A DNA stretch of 64,000 nt from Mesorhizobium sp. GbtcB19 (GTDB taxonomy: Bacteria > Pseudomonadota > Alphaproteobacteria > Rhizobiales > Rhizobiaceae): contig NZ_JAGXJY010000003.1 of the NCBI RefSeq assembly GCF_019091085.1, positions 430,571 through 494,570 on the forward strand, given 5' to 3'. This document shows positions 18,413 through 26,925 of the stretch, piece after piece. The translations under genes and the position numbers were made by a program. Numbering within the stretch: position 1 is the first letter of the stretch; every line of letters begins with the position of its first letter. The notes under the pieces were generated by a model, which worked only from the letters and a program-made list of their open reading frames with translations, had not been told where the DNA came from and ran no database searches.

Positions 18413-19765
18413 TCAGGCCGGAAAGACCATCCGGAAACAGGCGCCGCCGGCCTTGCCGTCGAGCACCTCGACCTTGCCGCCATGCAACTGCATCAGGTCG
18501 CGCACCAGGTTCAGGCCGAGGCCGGCGCCGTGATCCTGCGGGTGCAAGCGGTAGAACGGCTCGAAGATGCGCTCGCGCTCGGACGGCGGCACGCCGTCGC
18601 CTTCGTCCAGCACTTCGATCATCGCGGGCGACCGGATGCTGATCGATATGCGGCCGGCCTTGCCGCCATGATCGATCGCGTTCTGGACGAGATTGGTCAC
18701 GGCGCGCTCGATCGCCGTGCGGTCGCCGCGCACGATCAGCTTTTCCTTCGCCGGCTCGAACGACATCTCGTAGCCGGCGGCAAAAGCCATCGGCGCCAGG
18801 TCGAGCACGACGTTGCGGGCGAGGGCGACCAGGTCGACCGGTCCGAAATGCTCGGCCTGGCGGTCGAGCCGCTGCAGGTCGAGCAACTGGTCGGCGAGCG
18901 TCGACAGCCGCGCGGCATCCTGCAGCAGCCTGGCGCGCTCGGGCGTCGCCGGCAGCGCGGCGAGCCGCGTGTTGAGGATGGCGACCGGCGTTCGGAGCTC
19001 ATGCGCGGCATCGCTCAGGAAGCGCTTGTGCCGCGCGTAACCGGCATCGAGTCGCGACAGCGCCGCGTTGACCGCATCGACCAGCGGCGTGACTTCCTTC
19101 GGCACGCCGTCCAGCGGCAGCTGCACGCCGCGCTTGTCGATGTCGATCTGCCCTGCCGCCCGCGCCGCGTTGCCAAGGCCGGAAAGCGCGCCGCGTACCA
19201 CCCAGGGCGTTGCCAACAGCGTCGCCAGCGCCATCAGCCCGGCCAGCGGCAGGATGCCCTGCAGGAAGAGCTCAGGCGCCGATCCGAGCACGCGCAGCAA
19301 CGAAAGCTCGCCCTTGGTGCCGCTCATGATCTGGACCTTGCCGGCCGCCGTGTCCGTCCAGCGGATCTTTCCGCCCGGCGGCGCGGCGTCGCCGATGGCG
19401 GGATCGATGCGGGCATCGCCGATATTGTCCAGCAGTGCGACGAAGGGCTGGAATTTTGCCGGCACCGTCCCTTCCTGAAGCCGGTGTCCTTCCTTGTCGC
19501 GGATGATGAACCAGAGGTCCGGAACATCCGACCGCAGCTTCGCCAGATCGGAATTTTCCTTCAGCACCAGCGCGCCATTGGTGTCGCGCGCCACCGCATC
19601 CGCCAGCACGTCCATGGTGCCGTCCTCATAGTCGTGCGGAATGATGCCGGTGGCCAGCATGACACCGATGATGCCGGCGATGATCAACGTCAGCATCACG
19701 CATTGCAGGATGGCGATGCGCAGCACCAGGCTCCATTTCAGCGAGCGCGGCCGGCGAAGGCTCAT
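18413..19765 (-). CDS. two-component sensor histidine kinase (QseC/TctE type)
   Basis: A 450-residue membrane kinase. The first transmembrane helix is at about 14-38, a periplasmic domain follows to about 165, and a second helix spans about 168-190. HAMP is next, then the dimerisation helix with phospho-acceptor H255 in SDAAHELRTP. The ATPase shows the N box (NLVQNAIDHG), the EGDGVPPSERERIFEPFYR region and GAGLGLNLV. It is encoded directly behind its response regulator with a 4-base ATGA overlap. The signal is unknown; related pairs sense cations, quinones or carboxylates. Confidence 0.93.
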   Translation of the reverse strand: MSLRRPRSLKWSLVLRIAILQCVMLTLIIAGIIGVMLATGIIPHDYEDGTMDVLADAVARDTNGALVLKENSDLAKLRSDVPDLWFIIRDKEGHRLQEGTVPAKFQPFVALLDNIGDARIDPAIGDAAPPGGKIRWTDTAAGKVQIMSGTKGELSLLRVLGSAPELFLQGILPLAGLMALATLLATPWVVRGALSGLGNAARAAGQIDIDKRGVQLPLDGVPKEVTPLVDAVNAALSRLDAGYARHKRFLSDAAHELRTPVAILNTRLAALPATPERARLLQDAARLSTLADQLLDLQRLDRQAEHFGPVDLVALARNVVLDLAPMAFAAGYEMSFEPAKEKLIVRGDRTAIERAVTNLVQNAIDHGGKAGRISISIRSPAMIEVLDEGDGVPPSERERIFEPFYRLHPQDHGAGLGLNLVRDLMQLHGGKVEVLDGKAGGACFRMVFPA

Positions 19766-20436
19766 GTCGTCTCGCGCAGCAGGTAGCCGACGCCGCGTAT
19801 GCCGTTGATGACCACCCCGCCATCGGCCTCGGCGAGCTTGCGGCGCAGCCGCGACACATGGGTGTCGAGCGCGTTGGACTGGATCTCGTCGTCGAGCCCG
19901 AACACGGCTTCCATCAAGGCCTCGCGCTGCACCATACGGCCGGTGCGCCGCATCAGCGCTTCCAGCACCAGCAATTCACGCCGCGGCAGGGTGAGCGGCT
20001 CGCCGCGGATCGAGGCCTCGCGATGGCCGACATCGAGCGAAAGATGGCCGGCGCGGATGGTCTGCGTCTCGATCGCCGCCGGGCGCCTCAGCAATGCCCT
20101 CAGCCGCGCCAGCAGTTCCTCGAAGGCGAAGGGCTTGGCCAGATAGTCGTCGGCGCCCATGTCGAGCCCGTCGACCTTGTCGGCAATGTCGCCCCTCGCC
20201 GTCAGCATCAGCACCGGCGTCGTGTTCCTCGCGGCGCGAAGTCTTGGCACCAGCGTCAGCCCGTCGCCATCCGGCAACTGCCGGTCGAGCAGGATCGCGT
20301 CGTAGCCGTCGACGGCGACGAACCCTTCCGCTTCCAGCAGCGAGGCGGCGTGATCGACCACCATGTCGTGCCGCTTCAGCGCCGCCCGCAGCGCCGAAAC
20401 CATTTCCGGCTCGTCCTCGACCAGCAGGATACGCAT
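19762..20436 (-). CDS. OmpR/QseB-type response regulator
   Basis: A 224-residue regulator. The receiver domain carries acidic residues E7/D8, phospho-acceptor D51 in ILLDRQLP, T78-type LTARGD and the conserved lysine in LAKPF. The C-terminal winged helix includes LTLPRRELLVLEALM and the DNA-contact end SNALDTHVSRLRRKL. It is the first gene of the operon with the sensor kinase. Targets are unknown. The DedA/methyltransferase genes divergent to it are possible regulon members by proximity alone. Confidence 0.94.
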   Translation of the reverse strand: MRILLVEDEPEMVSALRAALKRHDMVVDHAASLLEAEGFVAVDGYDAILLDRQLPDGDGLTLVPRLRAARNTTPVLMLTARGDIADKVDGLDMGADDYLAKPFAFEELLARLRALLRRPAAIETQTIRAGHLSLDVGHREASIRGEPLTLPRRELLVLEALMRRTGRMVQREALMEAVFGLDDEIQSNALDTHVSRLRRKLAEADGGVVINGIRGVGYLLRETT

Positions 20437-20647
20437 TGAAAACCTCTTACGCTCGCGACTTCTTACAATCCCTGCCGGCTATCGCGCCAGGATTGCGTAA
20501 ACATGGCGCCAGTTCTCGCTGCCGGCAGCGAGCCTTTTCTTTCGCGAAGCCATAACATCCGCAATGTCCATGCAATCCGCTGCTCTCAAACAGCGCCTCG
20601 TCGAAGACCGGGCAACCGAATCGCCCGCGGAAAACAATGAGGTCAAC

Positions 20648-21247
20648 ATGCCTGCAAATGACGCTTTGTCCTTCTTGATGGCCTGGACGCTGGCGCCGTT
20701 CCGGATGGGCTCGGTCACGCCCTCCAGTCCCAGCCTTGCGGCGCTGATGACGCGTGAGATTGGGCCCGACACAGGTCCGGTGCTGGAGCTCGGGCCGGGC
20801 ACTGGTCCTTTCACGCGCGCCCTGCTGCAGCGCGGCGTTAGCGAAAACGACCTGACGTTGGTCGAGTCCGATCCGGATTTCGCCGCGCTGCTCGCCCGCC
20901 GCTTCCCGACGGCGCGCATCGTCGAGATGGACGCGGTCGGCCTGCGCCATCTGCCGCTGTTCGATGGCCCGGTCGTCGGCGCGGCTGTCAGCGGCTTGCC
21001 GTTTCGGCTGATATCGCCGCGCAAATCATCCGCCATCCTCGAAGGCGTTTTTGCCGCTCTTCGGCCGGGTGCAGCCCTCTACCAGTTTACCTTTGGCCGT
21101 CGCTGCCCTTTCGATCAGACGGTCCTCGACCGGCTCGACCTCGAGGCGGTCCGCATCGGCGGCACCTTCCGCAACTTTCCGCCGGCGACGGTCTATCGTG
21201 TCTCCAGGATCAAGAGCCTCAGCACCTATGACTGGCGCTTCTCATGA
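20648..21247 (+). CDS. PmtA-like phospholipid N-methyltransferase family protein
   Basis: A 199-residue SAM-dependent methyltransferase resembling the rhizobial phosphatidylethanolamine N-methyltransferase PmtA and rRNA-dimethyladenosine transferases. Motifs are VLELGPGTGPFTRALLQRG (SAM motif I), LVESDPDF and AAVSGLPFRLI. ATG 20648 was chosen because GAGG precedes it by 6 bases; the frame is open from ATG 20564 but without a ribosome site. It overlaps the DedA-family membrane protein gene by 4 bases (ATGA), which supports a membrane-lipid role. It is shorter and more divergent than classic PmtA, so the substrate is uncertain. Confidence 0.75.
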   Translation: MPANDALSFLMAWTLAPFRMGSVTPSSPSLAALMTREIGPDTGPVLELGPGTGPFTRALLQRGVSENDLTLVESDPDFAALLARRFPTARIVEMDAVGLRHLPLFDGPVVGAAVSGLPFRLISPRKSSAILEGVFAALRPGAALYQFTFGRRCPFDQTVLDRLDLEAVRIGGTFRNFPPATVYRVSRIKSLSTYDWRFS

Positions 21248-21846
21248 CCGATCTCCTGTCGGCGATGCTGGGACTTGGCCTGTTCGGTGCCGCCTGCCTG
21301 GCCTTTACCGAAAAGATCCTGCCTGCGCCGCCGTCGCATGTGTTGCTGCTCTTTCTCGGCATGACCAGGGCGTCCGATCTTGCGGCGCTCGGCACCCTGC
21401 TCATGGTGACGACGTTGGCTTCGACAGCCGGCTGCCTGTTCTGGTTCGCGCTGGGTGGCCGGCTCGGGCCGGCCCGTGCCGACACGCTGGCCCGGCGTTG
21501 CGGCCGCTACATCTTCCTGCGCCACGAAACCTATCTGCGGTTTTCCGGCGCGTACCGCCGCAATCACATGCGCGCCTCGCTGCTGGCGCAGTTCGTGCCC
21601 ACGGTGCGCAATTACCTGCCGATTGCCGCCGGTGCGCTGCGCCTGCCGGCTTTGCCCTTCGCTTTGGCCACCCTGCTTGGCGCGATGCTGTGGAATGCTT
21701 CCTTCCTTCTTGCCGGCTACGCGATGCGCGACAGCGTCCACGATCTGCCCACGGTGGCGTTTCGCATCATGGCTGTCGTGCTCGCCCTGGAAATCGCGTT
21801 CCTCGTCGCGCTGCGCTCCCACTGGCGCCGCGTTGCAGGAGGGTAG
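21244..21846 (+). CDS. DedA-family inner-membrane protein
   Basis: A 200-residue membrane protein of the DedA/SNARE-associated (PF09335) family. Hydrophobic helices flank the conserved segment FLRHETYLRFSGAYRRNHMRASLLAQFVPTVRNYLPIAAGALR. The segment contains the re-entrant R/FVPxVR-type motif found in DedA/VTT proteins. Such proteins act as lipid scramblases or flippases, for example for undecaprenyl phosphate. Translation is coupled to the PmtA-like methyltransferase through ATGA. The two together suggest a phospholipid-modifying unit. Confidence 0.87.
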   Translation: MTDLLSAMLGLGLFGAACLAFTEKILPAPPSHVLLLFLGMTRASDLAALGTLLMVTTLASTAGCLFWFALGGRLGPARADTLARRCGRYIFLRHETYLRFSGAYRRNHMRASLLAQFVPTVRNYLPIAAGALRLPALPFALATLLGAMLWNASFLLAGYAMRDSVHDLPTVAFRIMAVVLALEIAFLVALRSHWRRVAGG

Positions 21847-21915
21847 ACGCTGCCCGGCGCAAACGATGCGCTGCCCCCGCTTTCTTTCCCGCACGCGCCG
21901 GTGTTTAGTCCGGCC

Positions 21916-22821
21916 ATGGCCTTCACCATCCGTCAACTCCAGTTCTTCGTCGCTGTCGCCGAGCAGGGCACCGTCTCGGGTGCCGCCCAGAACCTCTCGA
22001 TTTCGCAATCCTCGGTCACCGAGGCGATCAAGGAGCTGGAGAGCGACCTCGGCGTCGAGCTCTTCGAGCGCCATCCGCGCGGCCTCAACATCACCCACAA
22101 GGGCCACCAGTTCCTGCGCCACGCGACAAAAATCCTGGCCGATGTCTCCGACGCGCGCCGTTCCTTTTCCAGCGAGCAGGCCGTCGCCGGCGGCCGCCTG
22201 CAACTCGGCGTCACCTCGCTGGTCGCCGGCTATGTGCTGTCCGATCTGCTCGCCCGCTACCGCCGCGCCTATCCGGGCGTCGAGGTTTCGGCCATCGAGG
22301 ACAATGGCGACTATCTCGAGCATCTTCTGGTCGGCGGCAAGCTCGACATTGCCGTCATGGTCACGTCCAATTTGCGCGACCGCACCGCGCTGCAGTCGGA
22401 AATCCTGGAAGTCTCGGCCTACCGGCTGTGGATCCCGCTCAGCCACAGGCTGGCCAGCGCCGACATCATCGGCATCGGCGATATCGCGTCCGAGCCGCTG
22501 ATCATGCTCACAGTCGACGAGATCGAGGAGAACACGGGCAAGCTCTTGTCGGCGATCGGCGCCAGGCCGCATGTCGCTTTCCGCACGCGTTCGGTGGAAG
22601 CGGTTCGCAGCCTGGTCGCCACGGGCGCCGGCGTGGCGCTCCTGCCGGACCTTGTCTACCGGCCCTGGTCGCTGGAAGGCGACCGCATCGAATCGCGCGA
22701 CATTTCCGGCTCGCTGCCGGTGGTCCAGGTCGGCATGGTCTGGCGCCGCGGCTCCAGCCTGCCGCAGGCCGCGCGCGATTTCATCGGCCTCGCCCAGTCG
22801 CAGCGCATGGTTCGCCGCTAG
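21916..22821 (+). CDS. LysR-family transcriptional regulator
   Basis: A 301-residue LysR regulator. The HTH is AFTIRQLQFFVAVAEQGTVSGAAQNLSISQSSVTEAIKELE near the start and the effector-binding domain follows from about 90. ATG 21916 was chosen over an earlier GTG at 21901. The gene appears alone and no partner gene is divergent to it, so its target is unclear. Its TAG stop codon is provided by the first bases of a palindromic repeat element (see 22819-22917). Confidence 0.92.
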   Translation: MAFTIRQLQFFVAVAEQGTVSGAAQNLSISQSSVTEAIKELESDLGVELFERHPRGLNITHKGHQFLRHATKILADVSDARRSFSSEQAVAGGRLQLGVTSLVAGYVLSDLLARYRRAYPGVEVSAIEDNGDYLEHLLVGGKLDIAVMVTSNLRDRTALQSEILEVSAYRLWIPLSHRLASADIIGIGDIASEPLIMLTVDEIEENTGKLLSAIGARPHVAFRTRSVEAVRSLVATGAGVALLPDLVYRPWSLEGDRIESRDISGSLPVVQVGMVWRRGSSLPQAARDFIGLAQSQRMVRR

Positions 22822-22917
22822 AGCAATTCCAGGAAAAGTGCGAGCGGTTTTCTGTCCGGAATTGCGTAAAAACAAAGAGATAGGGAGTTTCACCGTTTCC
22901 ATGAAACGGTGAAACTC
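22819..22917. repeat. Palindromic repeat, family C copy 1
   Basis: It begins TAGAGCAATTCCAGGAAAAG and continues through GGAATTGCGTAAAAACAAAGAGAT to a 16-bp perfect hairpin (GGAGTTTCACCGTTTC with its complement). An inverted copy with the same order lies at 44243-44346, differing mainly in the hairpin sequence. The element spans the whole space between the convergent LysR and MerR genes. Its first three bases are the LysR stop codon. Confidence 0.85.
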
Positions 22918-23394
22918 CTAGCCGATATCGCCAGTCTTGCGCTTGCGCCTTGTGACAAAAACGGCCTCCGCCTTGAACGAGCCGATCGGGGCAACCTCGA
23001 AGCGGCCGGCGCCGGCCAGCCTGACGGCGCGCCGGAACGTCGGACACTCCATCGGCCGGGCGGCCGGACATCGGGCGGCGTGACGTAAAGCCTCTCTGAT
23101 CGTGGTCAGGCGCTGGATGGTGCGGTCCAGCTCGTCCGCCTTGGCATCCAGGCGCCCTCGATCCATTTTCGCCAGGCCGTCGGGCATCAGCATCGCGGAA
23201 ATCTCGTCCAGTGCAAATCCACCCGCGCGTCCAAGCGCGATCAAGGCAAGCCGTTCCAGGACGGCCGGATCGAACAGGCGGCGCAGGCCGCGACGGCCGG
23301 TCGAGGCGATGAGGCCTTTCTCTTCGTAGTAGCGAAGCGTCGAGGAGGGGACGCCGGTGCGGCGCGACACTTCGGCAATGTCCAAGTCTTTCAT
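22918..23394 (-). CDS. MerR-family transcriptional regulator
   Basis: A 158-residue MerR-type activator (162 if ATG 23406 is used). The N-terminal IAEVSRRTGVPSSTLRYYEEKGLI is the defining HTH-wing. A coiled dimerisation helix follows around residues 80-110. The C-terminal region has two cysteines (RCPAARPMECPTF), which could bind a metal or act as a redox pair, but the arrangement is not the four-cysteine SoxR cluster site. It is divergent from a methyltransferase gene. The intervening promoter has a 19-base spacer and a central palindrome, as MerR regulators require. Confidence 0.9.
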   Translation of the reverse strand: MKDLDIAEVSRRTGVPSSTLRYYEEKGLIASTGRRGLRRLFDPAVLERLALIALGRAGGFALDEISAMLMPDGLAKMDRGRLDAKADELDRTIQRLTTIREALRHAARCPAARPMECPTFRRAVRLAGAGRFEVAPIGSFKAEAVFVTRRKRKTGDIG

Positions 23395-23415
23395 GCTTGC
23401 ACTCATCTTTCATGC

Positions 23416-23446
23416 TTGACCTCAAGTCGGCTTGAACTCGTAGAGT
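23416..23446 (+). promoter_or_regulatory. MerR-type promoter with 19-base spacer and central operator
   Basis: TTGACC (23416-23421) and TAGAGT (23441-23446) are separated by 19 bases, the over-long spacing that MerR activators correct by DNA untwisting. The spacer holds the inverted repeat TCAAG-TCGG-CTTGA (23422-23435), close to the known SoxR-type CCTCAAGN4CTTGAGG operator. It drives the methyltransferase gene at 23488. Confidence 0.7.
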
Positions 23447-23487
23447 GCCGGCAGCGATCGATGAGGGCAACTGAAGCGAGGTCCGCC

Positions 23488-24333
23488 ATGCCGCAATCCG
23501 CGCAGCCAAACACACAGCAAGCCGCTCTCTGGAACGACGCCAGCGGAAAGGCCTGGGTCGAGATGCAGCCGATCCTCGATGGCGTGCTATCGCCGTTCGA
23601 GAGCCTGGTGGTGGATGCCGGCTATCCCGGAGAAGGGGGCAATGTCCTGGACATCGGCTGTGGCGCCGGCGCCACGACTCTGGCGATGGCGCGCCGCCTT
23701 GGCAATGGCGGCCGATGCGCCGGGCTCGATATCTCGCGGCCGCTCGTCGCCCTGGCGACGGAGCGCGCGCGGGTTGAAGAGGTGGCAAACGCAAGGTTTG
23801 AAGTCGGCGATGCTCAGCTGTATGCGTTCGAATCGGGGCACTTCGATGCCGTTGTCTCGCGCTTTGGCGTCATGTTCTTCGATGATCCTGTGGCGGCGTT
23901 CAGCAACATAAGACAGGCCGCAAGGCGCGGCGGTAAACTCGCCTTTGTCGCCTGGCGCAGTCCGGCCGAGAATGATTTCATGACGACCGCCGCGCGGGCG
24001 GCCGCGCCCTTCCTGCCGCCCGCGCCCGCGCCAGACCCCGAGGCGCCGGGGCAGTTTGCCTTTGCCGACGGCGCCAGGGTGAGGCGGATCCTTGAAGCGA
24101 GCGGCTGGTCGTCAGTCAAAATCGAACGGGCGGACGTTCCGTGTCAGATCGCCGAAAGCCATTTGATGACATATGCCACCCGGCTGGGACCGGTGGGCGC
24201 CGCCCTGCGCGAGCTTGACCGAGCAACTGCCGAAAAAGTCACCGCGGCCTTGCCCGCTGCATTCGCGCCTTTCGTGGCCGACGGCAAGGCTCGTTTCATC
24301 GCTGCCTGCTGGCTGGTCACGGCACTGGCTTGA
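23488..24333 (+). CDS. SAM-dependent methyltransferase controlled by MerR
   Basis: A 281-residue class I methyltransferase. SAM motif I is VLDIGCGAGATTLAMA near residue 53, followed by GLDISRPLVALA and VGDAQLYAF. The middle SRFGVMFFDDPVAAFSNI is typical of UbiE-like/arsenite-type small-molecule methyltransferases, but the arsenite cysteines are not seen. ATG 23488 was chosen because GCGAGG lies just upstream; the frame is open to 23416 but that overlaps the promoter. It is the apparent sole target of the divergent MerR regulator, suggesting inducible detoxification by methylation (inference). Confidence 0.85.
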   Translation: MPQSAQPNTQQAALWNDASGKAWVEMQPILDGVLSPFESLVVDAGYPGEGGNVLDIGCGAGATTLAMARRLGNGGRCAGLDISRPLVALATERARVEEVANARFEVGDAQLYAFESGHFDAVVSRFGVMFFDDPVAAFSNIRQAARRGGKLAFVAWRSPAENDFMTTAARAAAPFLPPAPAPDPEAPGQFAFADGARVRRILEASGWSSVKIERADVPCQIAESHLMTYATRLGPVGAALRELDRATAEKVTAALPAAFAPFVADGKARFIAACWLVTALA

Positions 24334-24484
24334 GGGCGGTTTGATATCGGAAAAACCGATATCGGCTTTCTGATAAATGAATTTGCGAAACCGGATTTTT
24401 CACAGCACCTTTCGCCCAGGGAACAAAGCCGCGCCCTGAGAGCGCTGCTGGCAGAGCACGATGTGTCCTGTCGCTTTTGAGTCT

Positions 24485-24529
24485 GCGCATGATCCTTTCC
24501 GAAACCGGACCGGTTTCTGGGTCATGCGC
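24485..24529. repeat. Palindromic repeat element upstream of ydcS (family D)
   Basis: GCGCATGA at 24485 pairs with TCATGCGC ending at 24529, enclosing a CCGAAACCGG/CCGGTTTC stem. It resembles the short GCATGATC-type palindromes common between rhizobial genes. It ends 18 bases before the ydcS start codon and so would be in the 5' untranslated region. Confidence 0.7.
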
Positions 24530-24547
24530 CAAAATGGGAGATCGACG

Positions 24548-25702
24548 ATGAATGCATTCCTGAAGTCGTGCACGGCGCTGACTGTCGCGCTGACTTTTTC
24601 CGGTCAGGCCATGGCCCAGGTCAAGGAAATCGGCAAGGGCGAGGGCGAGGTCAACATCGTCGCCTGGCCGGGCTACATCGAGCGCGGCGAGACCGACAAG
24701 GGTTATGACTGGGTGACGGCTTTCGAGAAGGAAAGCGGCTGCAAGGTCAACGTCAAGACCGCCAACACCTCGGATGAAATGGTCTCGCTGATGAACGAGG
24801 GCGGCTTCGACCTGGTCACCGCTTCGGGCGATGCATCGCTGCGCCTCGTTGCCGGCAAGCGCGTGCAGCCGATCAACACCGATCTCATCAAGAGCTGGAA
24901 GACCGTCGACGACCGCCTGAAGGACGCGCCCTGGTTCACTGTCGACAAGGTGCATTACGGCGTTCCCTACCAGTGGGGCCCGAACATCCTGATGTACAAC
25001 ACCGACGTCTTCAAGGAAGCGCCCAAGAGCTGGAACGTCGTCTTCGAGGAAATGAAGCTGCCCGACGGCAAGTCGAACAAGGGACGCGTCCAGGCCTATG
25101 ACGGCCCGATCCACATCGCCGACGCCGCCAATTACCTGATGTTCCACAAGCCGGAACTCGGCATCAAGGACCCCTACGAGCTCAACGAAGACCAGTACAA
25201 GGCGGCGCTCGGGTTGCTGCGCACGCAGCGCACGCTGGTCGGCCGCTACTGGCACGATGCCGCGATCCAGGTCGACGATTTCCAGAACGAGGGCGTGGTC
25301 GCGTCCGGCTCCTGGCCTTATCAGGTCAACACGCTGGTCGCCGCCAAGAAGCCGGTCGCCTCGACCGTGCCGGAAGAAGGCGTCACCGGCTGGGCCGACA
25401 CCACCATGATGGAAGCCGACGCCGCTCATCCGAACTGCGCCTATATGTGGCTCGAGCATTCGCTCTCGCCGAAGGTCCAGGGCGACGTCTCGGCCTGGTT
25501 TGGCTCGCTGCCCGTCGTGCCCGCCGCCTGCAAGGGCAATGAGCTTTTGACCGACGAAGGCTGCAAGACCAACGGCTACGACAATTTCGACAAGATCAAG
25601 TTCTGGAAGACGCCGGTGTCGAAATGCGCCAGCCAGAACGACCAGTGCGTGCCCTATTACCGCTGGGTGTCGGACTATATCGGCGTCATCGGCGGGCGGT
25701 AA
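24548..25702 (+). CDS. ydcS: polyamine-type ABC transporter substrate-binding protein
   Basis: A 384-residue periplasmic binding protein with a signal peptide (about 1-23, cleavage after AMA). It closely follows E. coli YdcS along its length, for example IAWPGYIERGETDK, DLVTASGDASLRL, GVPYQWGPN, VTGWADTTM and DVSAWFGSLPVVP. YdcS belongs to the PotD-like group that binds polyamines or related compounds. It begins a ydcS-ydcT-ydcU-ydcV-patD cluster in the same order as in E. coli. ATG 24548 has GGGAG 7 bases upstream. The exact ligand (putrescine versus another amine) is inferred from the patD partner. Confidence 0.93.
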   Translation: MNAFLKSCTALTVALTFSGQAMAQVKEIGKGEGEVNIVAWPGYIERGETDKGYDWVTAFEKESGCKVNVKTANTSDEMVSLMNEGGFDLVTASGDASLRLVAGKRVQPINTDLIKSWKTVDDRLKDAPWFTVDKVHYGVPYQWGPNILMYNTDVFKEAPKSWNVVFEEMKLPDGKSNKGRVQAYDGPIHIADAANYLMFHKPELGIKDPYELNEDQYKAALGLLRTQRTLVGRYWHDAAIQVDDFQNEGVVASGSWPYQVNTLVAAKKPVASTVPEEGVTGWADTTMMEADAAHPNCAYMWLEHSLSPKVQGDVSAWFGSLPVVPAACKGNELLTDEGCKTNGYDNFDKIKFWKTPVSKCASQNDQCVPYYRWVSDYIGVIGGR

Positions 25703-25710
25703 TCGGCTTT

Positions 25711-25831
25711 ACCCTCCCCCTTTGTAGGGAGGGTCGACGCTTGAGCGTCGGGGTGGGGGGCTGTCTGATAGGTTCGCGCTATCACCCCCCACCCGCAGCT
25801 TCGCCGCGACCTCCCCCATCGAGGGGGAGGC
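25711..25831. repeat. Palindromic repeat between ydcS and ydcT (family B)
   Basis: It runs from CCCTCCCCC to GAGGGGGAGG, with inner arms GGGGTGGGGGG and CACCCCCCACCC and a GACGCTTGAGCGTC hairpin. It is a rhizobial intergenic palindrome type. Placed between the binding-protein gene and the rest of the operon, it could stabilise the ydcS message or reduce read-through. Confidence 0.75.
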
Positions 25832-25877
25832 AGGCGTCGCGCATCTCCTCTAAACCGGCAACGAAACAAACAGACTC

Positions 25878-26876
25878 ATGACCTCTGCCGTTTCCTTCAA
25901 AAAAGTCTCGCGCCATTTCGGCAGCGTGCGCGCCGTCGACGCGGTCGATCTGGAGATCGCCGCGGGCGAATTCTTCGCCATGCTCGGGCCGTCAGGCTCC
26001 GGCAAGACGACCTGCCTGCGGCTGATCGCCGGGTTCGAGCAGCCGACGGCCGGATCGATCTCGATCTTCGGCGAGCGCGCCGAAGGCGTTCCGCCCTATC
26101 GCCGCAACGTCAACACCGTTTTCCAGGATTACGCGCTGTTCCCGCATCTGAACGTTCTGGACAACGTCGCCTACGGCCTGATGGTCAAGGGTGTCGGCAA
26201 GGCAGAGCGGCTGAAGGCGGCGGAAGAGGCGCTTTCCCTCGTTAGACTTCCGGGCTACGGCACGCGCCGCCCAGGCCAGCTCTCCGGCGGCCAGCGCCAG
26301 CGCGTCGCGCTCGCCCGTGCGCTTGTCAACCAGCCCAAGGTGCTGCTGCTCGACGAGCCGCTCGGCGCGCTCGACCTCAAGCTGCGCGAGAACATGCAGG
26401 AGGAATTGAAGTCGCTGCAGAAGGTGCTCGGCATCACCTTCGTCTTCGTCACCCACGACCAGGGCGAGGCGCTGTCCATGGCCGACCGCGTCGCCGTCTT
26501 CAACGACGGCAGGATCATGCAGGTCGGCACGCCGGAAGATATCTACCAGCGGCCGAACACGCGCTTCGTCGCCGATTTCGTCGGCTCGTCCAACGTGCTG
26601 CCGCCGGATTTCGTGCAGCGCTATTCCGGCCAGCACCGCTGGGGCAGTCTCCGCCCCGAATCCATCCGCGTTTCGAACGCGACCAGCGGCGATGGCGTTG
26701 CCGCGCGTCTGGTCGGGACCAACTATCTCGGCGCCACCACGAGGCTGGCGCTCGATGCCGATGGGCTGAGGCTGCATGCGGTGGTGCCGGCGGGAACGTC
26801 GCTGCCGGCGGAAGGCGAGGCGGTGATGCTCACCTTCAACCGCGACAGCCTGCATCTAATGGACGAGCCGGCATGA
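25878..26876 (+). CDS. ydcT: ABC transporter ATP-binding protein of the Ydc/polyamine type
   Basis: A 332-residue PotA-like ATPase. Walker A GPSGSGKTT lies near residue 37, the Q-loop is FQDYALFPH, the signature is LSGGQRQR, Walker B is VLLLDEPLGALD and the switch histidine is in VTHDQGEA. The C-terminal TOBE-like domain (about 245-325) is typical of the spermidine/putrescine group. It follows ydcS across a palindromic repeat, and the ydcU permease follows 49 bases later. It energises uptake at the inner membrane. Confidence 0.93.
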   Translation: MTSAVSFKKVSRHFGSVRAVDAVDLEIAAGEFFAMLGPSGSGKTTCLRLIAGFEQPTAGSISIFGERAEGVPPYRRNVNTVFQDYALFPHLNVLDNVAYGLMVKGVGKAERLKAAEEALSLVRLPGYGTRRPGQLSGGQRQRVALARALVNQPKVLLLDEPLGALDLKLRENMQEELKSLQKVLGITFVFVTHDQGEALSMADRVAVFNDGRIMQVGTPEDIYQRPNTRFVADFVGSSNVLPPDFVQRYSGQHRWGSLRPESIRVSNATSGDGVAARLVGTNYLGATTRLALDADGLRLHAVVPAGTSLPAEGEAVMLTFNRDSLHLMDEPA

Positions 26877-26925
26877 TGAAGGTTGGCGCGAAGGATCACG
26901 GCCTCGGTCTGCACGCGGTGGCGCC

